Below, one piece after another: positions 60,660 through 64,000 of a stretch of 64,000 nucleotides of DNA. The position numbers and the translations under genes are program-made. The DNA is from Dyadobacter koreensis (GTDB lineage: Bacteria; Bacteroidota; Bacteroidia; Cytophagales; Spirosomataceae): contig NZ_FNXY01000011.1 of assembly GCF_900108855.1 (NCBI RefSeq), forward strand, positions 62,001-126,000, in the 5' to 3' direction. Each line of letters opens with the position of its first letter. Within the stretch, counting starts at the first letter, position 1. The notes below the pieces were generated by a model. That model did not search any database, had not been told where the DNA came from, and saw only the letters and a program-made list of their open reading frames with translations.

Positions 60660-63176
60660 ATGAACAAAATATTTGTAAAAAGTTTTAAAGTTACGATGCT
60701 GACAGGCGCATTGTTTCTTCAATCGCAATTTATTCAGGCACAGGCACCTATCGCTCCTGTTGCCGGGTCTGCTGTTGTCTCAACCCCAAAAGGTAATTCA
60801 AAAATTTCAGGTATCGTTTCAGATTCAGCCGCCGCAAAACCGGTAGAATTTGCGAGCGTTGCATTGGTTAACGCTTCGGACAACAAAGTGATCGACGGAA
60901 CGGTAGCGGACGTTGATGGCAAATTTGAAATTACAAGCGTCGCACCAGGAAAATATAAACTGCTGATTTCATTTTTAGGTTTTAAAGACAAGTCTGTAAG
61001 TAATATCTCGGTTGAAAAAGGGAAAGATATAAATCTGGGTAAGATTCAAATGGCTGCCAACACGAAAACCCTAGACGAAGTGACGATCACGGGAGAAAAA
61101 TCGATGGTTGAAGAGAAAGTTGATCGTTTGGTTTATAACGCAGAAAAAGACATTACTTCAAAAGGAGGTGATGCGTCAGATCTGCTTCGCAAAGTTCCGA
61201 TGTTATCTGTCGACCTTGACGGAAATGTTTCTTTAAGAGGAAGTTCTAATATTCGCGTTTTAATTAACAATAAACCTTCCACTATCATTGCGAGTAATGT
61301 AGCTGATGCATTAAAGCAGATTCCTGCTGATATGATCAAATCAGTTGAAGTAATTACTTCTCCGTCAGCTAAATACGATGCGGAAGGTTCTGGAGGTATT
61401 ATCAATATTATCACCAAGAAAAATAATCTGCAGGGATTGACTCTAAATGTCGATTCAGGCGTTGGTAACCGCGGTACGAACCTGGGTTTGAATGGTAGCT
61501 ACCGTAAGGGGAAAATGGGCTTTACACTGGGCGGATTCGGTCGGGCTTTTTATAATAAAGCTACGTCGGAACTGGATCAGGAAACAAAATCAGGAAGTGA
61601 TATTTTCGGAACAAAACAAAGTTCGGATGCTAAAGATCGTGGGCTGTTCGGTCAATATTCTTTGGGCTTTGATTATGATTTAGGGAAAAATCAGGCGCTC
61701 TCGGCCGGTGTTCGCTATGGAACCCGAAATTTTATACAGAAACAAAATCTGACCATCGACCAATTTTTGAATTCGGAGCTGACTTCAAATTCGCAGCGTA
61801 AGGTAGACCGCAAAGATCTATCAGGAACGGTGGACGTGAACGTCGACTACGTACGAACTTTTAAACCCCAGCAGGAATGGAGCTTTTCGACGCTTTACAG
61901 CAGAACAAATCTGACCAATAATTTCAATACAGACTTGCTGACGTCGAGTGGAAGTGTCGGAAGCAGATTGAAAAACGTAAATGAAAACTTTAATACGGAA
62001 TTTACATTACAAACCGATTATCAAACACCTATCAAGAAAAATCAGCTTCTCGAATTTGGCGCAAAAGGAATTTTCCGGACTGTCAATAGTGAGTACAAGT
62101 ATCTGATGGCTGGTGAATCCGGTGATTTTACGGTAAATCCGGATAATCCATCAGGCGCTTTGAATTATAATCAGAACGTTGCGGCAGGTTATGCATCCTA
62201 CACGCTTACAACGAAAAATAAATACACATTCAAGTTAGGAACTCGGTATGAGTATACCGGCATCAATGCAGATATGGGAGCGGAGGGAAAAGTGAACATT
62301 CCAAGTTACGGAAATCTTGTTCCAAGCATTAACGTATCTAAAAACCTGACGGATGCAACAACGATCAAAGCTGCTTATAACCGTAGAATTCAGCGTCCGG
62401 GAATCCAACAACTAAATCCAAACGTTAACCTGGCGAATCCTCAAAGCATTAGTACGGGAAATCCGTTGCTTAATCCTGAATTGACGGATAATTTTGAAGT
62501 GGGGTTGAGTACCAATATCAAAAAAACATATCTGAATGTTTCTGCTTTTGCCCGCAATACAAATAATTCCATCACGCAGATCCGCACAACGGTTGATACC
62601 CTGGCCGGTGCAATTGTTACAACATTTGAGAATATCGGAAAGCAAAGTGCATACGGGATGAATGTTTTTGCCAATGTATATCTTACTTCAAAATGGACGA
62701 TAAACGGAAGCATCGATCTTTTGCAATCGCACATGGAAGGCCAAACGGTTAATGAAGCGGGAGTTTCACAGCCGGTGAGTAATTCCGGTTTCAATTATGG
62801 CGGTCGTCTGATGTCTCAGTTGTCGCTTAAAAAGGGCTGGGGATTGCAGGCGTTTGGTTTTTACCGCGGAAGAGAAGTGCAGTTGCAGGGAACGAGAACC
62901 GGCTTTTATATGTATTCACTGGGTTTCAAAAAGGATTTTGCAAACAAGAAAGGAAGTATCGGCTTTGGAGCCGAAAACTTCCTGACTAAGGGTGTTAAAT
63001 TTACTTCTGATTTGAAATCACCGATTCTCGCGCAGTCAAGTCAGACTCAGTTATATAACCGTAACTTCAAAATTACTTTCAGCTACTCAATTGGAAAAAT
63101 GAGTTTTGATGCGCCAAAACGCAAGACGCGTTCGGTATCAAACTCGGATGTCAAAGGCGGTGGAGAAAACAATTAG
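60660..63176 (+). CDS. TonB-dependent receptor-like outer membrane beta-barrel protein
   Basis: An 838-residue outer membrane protein. The ATG at 60660 gives a normal signal peptide (MNKIFVKSFKVTMLTGALFL, ending FIQAQ). A carboxypeptidase-regulatory-like domain follows (about 45-135, KISGIVSDSAAAKPVEFASV split; GKFEITSVAPGKYKLLISFLGF), then a TonB-type plug (ASDLLRKVPMLSVDLDG, VRVLINNKPS-like RVLINNKPSTIIAS, KSVEVITSPSAKYDAEGSGG) and an OMP_b-brl_3-type barrel with PNVNLANPQSISTGNPLLNPE. No SusD partner; ligand unknown. It ends with a terminator. Confidence 0.9.
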   Translation: MNKIFVKSFKVTMLTGALFLQSQFIQAQAPIAPVAGSAVVSTPKGNSKISGIVSDSAAAKPVEFASVALVNASDNKVIDGTVADVDGKFEITSVAPGKYKLLISFLGFKDKSVSNISVEKGKDINLGKIQMAANTKTLDEVTITGEKSMVEEKVDRLVYNAEKDITSKGGDASDLLRKVPMLSVDLDGNVSLRGSSNIRVLINNKPSTIIASNVADALKQIPADMIKSVEVITSPSAKYDAEGSGGIINIITKKNNLQGLTLNVDSGVGNRGTNLGLNGSYRKGKMGFTLGGFGRAFYNKATSELDQETKSGSDIFGTKQSSDAKDRGLFGQYSLGFDYDLGKNQALSAGVRYGTRNFIQKQNLTIDQFLNSELTSNSQRKVDRKDLSGTVDVNVDYVRTFKPQQEWSFSTLYSRTNLTNNFNTDLLTSSGSVGSRLKNVNENFNTEFTLQTDYQTPIKKNQLLEFGAKGIFRTVNSEYKYLMAGESGDFTVNPDNPSGALNYNQNVAAGYASYTLTTKNKYTFKLGTRYEYTGINADMGAEGKVNIPSYGNLVPSINVSKNLTDATTIKAAYNRRIQRPGIQQLNPNVNLANPQSISTGNPLLNPELTDNFEVGLSTNIKKTYLNVSAFARNTNNSITQIRTTVDTLAGAIVTTFENIGKQSAYGMNVFANVYLTSKWTINGSIDLLQSHMEGQTVNEAGVSQPVSNSGFNYGGRLMSQLSLKKGWGLQAFGFYRGREVQLQGTRTGFYMYSLGFKKDFANKKGSIGFGAENFLTKGVKFTSDLKSPILAQSSQTQLYNRNFKITFSYSIGKMSFDAPKRKTRSVSNSDVKGGGENN

Positions 63177-63201
63177 AATGATCGGGTAATGGAAATTTTT
63201 T

Positions 63202-63232
63202 AAGGGCTAGCTTTTCGGCTAGTCCTTTTTAT
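63202..63232 (+). terminator. Terminator of the 60660 receptor gene
   Basis: Arms AAGGGCTAGC and GCTAGTCCTT (63202-63211, 63218-63227, one mismatch) with a 6-nt TTTTCG loop and a T-run. Confidence 0.85.
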
Positions 63233-63342
63233 TTACAACTGTAACTGCTCAGATATTTCTGATTTACCCGCTGAATACAAGTTAATTTCGTTATTTTTAT
63301 AATAAGTTAGTATATATTATAATTAAACAAAGTTAGCTAGTC

Positions 63343-64000
63343 ATGAAATGGTCCTTTGTTATTCAGCAAAAATTGAAGGCGACTTTACTTCTTGGTGGAA
63401 TTATGGTTGTAATTGTTTCAGGGACAATCGTTTCCCGCAGAAACATAAACGGAATTGACAAATCCTTCTCGTCCATTTATCAGGACCGGCTAATACCGGC
63501 GACAACAATCATTTATCTCACGGAAAACCTGTATGGAAAGCGTCTTTTACTGGAAAAATTTCTATTAACACCGCCCAGTGAAATGCGCAGTGAAAAAATA
63601 GCCGAATTGCTTTCTCAACATGACAAAAGTATCGATTCTTTGATACATTTGTTTGAAAAAACTTATCTGGTGGACCAGGAAGCCAATAGCTTGTCTGTTT
63701 TTAAAAACAGAGTTGATGAGTATGCGCTGTTAGAGAAGATGATACTTAATCTTTACAACTCAGGCCACCTGGAGGCGGGAAAGGAAATTTTTGAAGGGGC
63801 AGGTGCCAGGACTTTTCAGAGCACAATCAGTAATTTGAACGATCTGACAAAAATTCAATCTATTGTTGGAAAGGAACTGATCAAAGAATCGCAGGGAGAT
63901 TTTGCGAGTTATGCCATGATTTCATTTCTGCAGGTCGGACTGGCAATTGTCATCGGATTGATCATTCTTGTATTTATTCAGAATTCTCGGACGGTAAACA
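63343..64000 (+). CDS. Four-helix-bundle (4HB_MCP-like) membrane sensor protein, 3' end cut by the window
   Basis: An open frame from the ATG at 63343 runs off the right edge (219 codons visible). It has an N-terminal membrane helix (KATLLLGGIMVVIVSGTIVS, about 12-31), a periplasmic all-helical segment of about 165 residues rich in Leu/Glu (IYLTENLYGKRLLLEKFLL, FKNRVDEYALLEKMI), and a second membrane helix near the end (FLQVGLAIVIGLIILVFI). This is the topology of four-helix-bundle sensor domains found in chemoreceptors and histidine kinases. Whether a HAMP, signalling or kinase domain follows cannot be seen. Confidence 0.8.
   Translation, partial: MKWSFVIQQKLKATLLLGGIMVVIVSGTIVSRRNINGIDKSFSSIYQDRLIPATTIIYLTENLYGKRLLLEKFLLTPPSEMRSEKIAELLSQHDKSIDSLIHLFEKTYLVDQEANSLSVFKNRVDEYALLEKMILNLYNSGHLEAGKEIFEGAGARTFQSTISNLNDLTKIQSIVGKELIKESQGDFASYAMISFLQVGLAIVIGLIILVFIQNSRTVN

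Overview
The window looks like a chromosomal segment from a Bacteroidota bacterium of the order Cytophagales, most likely Dyadobacter or a close relative (inferred from gene content, not from a search). Supporting signs are a SusC/SusD pair, two further TonB-dependent-type outer membrane proteins with N-terminal carboxypeptidase-regulatory domains, a PorP/SprF-type protein linked to type IX secretion, BatA and GIN-domain proteins, AT-rich upstream regions mostly without Shine-Dalgarno sequences, and several TAnnTTTG -7 boxes typical of the phylum. I found no rRNA, tRNA, CRISPR, insertion sequence or prophage.

Layout. 1-640: AT-rich non-coding DNA with one clear terminator. 641-6447: SusC/SusD pair, a proline-rich small protein and a small unknown protein, the last two separated by a 59-bp palindrome. 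6858-9450: an unknown charged protein, rarA and an orphan ECF sigma factor. 9612-12384: adenine deaminase and an AraC regulator. 12709-21931: a 6-deoxyhexose (probably L-fucose) oxidation cluster that continues into lutABC. 22076-28128: cmk, a FAD oxidoreductase, a very large pseudo-peptidase/propeller/barrel protein and PorP/SprF. 28241-33491: sucAB, a MazG-like enzyme and dtd. 33694-37424: sdaA, mgtE, rsmA. 37506-44110: a large hybrid histidine kinase and an outer membrane receptor-like protein. 44247-48793: LysM protein, purE, purK, BatA-domain protein. 49097-53926: YcxB-like protein and the oxidative pentose phosphate operon gnd-zwf-pgl. 54067-58283: an NtrC-type regulator and a YtrA-like ABC/GntR/GIN operon. 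58622-64000: a candidate 31-residue peptide gene, peroxiredoxin, a polytopic membrane protein, another TonB-type receptor and the start of a four-helix-bundle sensor protein cut by the window edge.

How the genes work together. The clearest system is the cluster from 12709: lactonase, UxaA-type dehydratase, NAD-type SDR, FAH-type diketo-acid hydrolase and mutarotase together would convert L-fucono-lactone (or the L-rhamnose equivalent) to pyruvate plus L-lactate, and LutABC would oxidise that lactate to pyruvate. The first dehydrogenase and the transporter are not in the window. The ABC/GntR operon carries an AGTGTA-ctat-TACACT palindrome beside its -7 box, which looks like an autoregulatory operator. 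The most unexplained small elements are a 31-codon ORF with a strong Shine-Dalgarno sequence (58622), a 37-codon ORF that overlaps an ABC gene by ATGA (57447, minus strand), a pseudo-phosphodiesterase in the sugar cluster (17699), and several families of intergenic hairpins.
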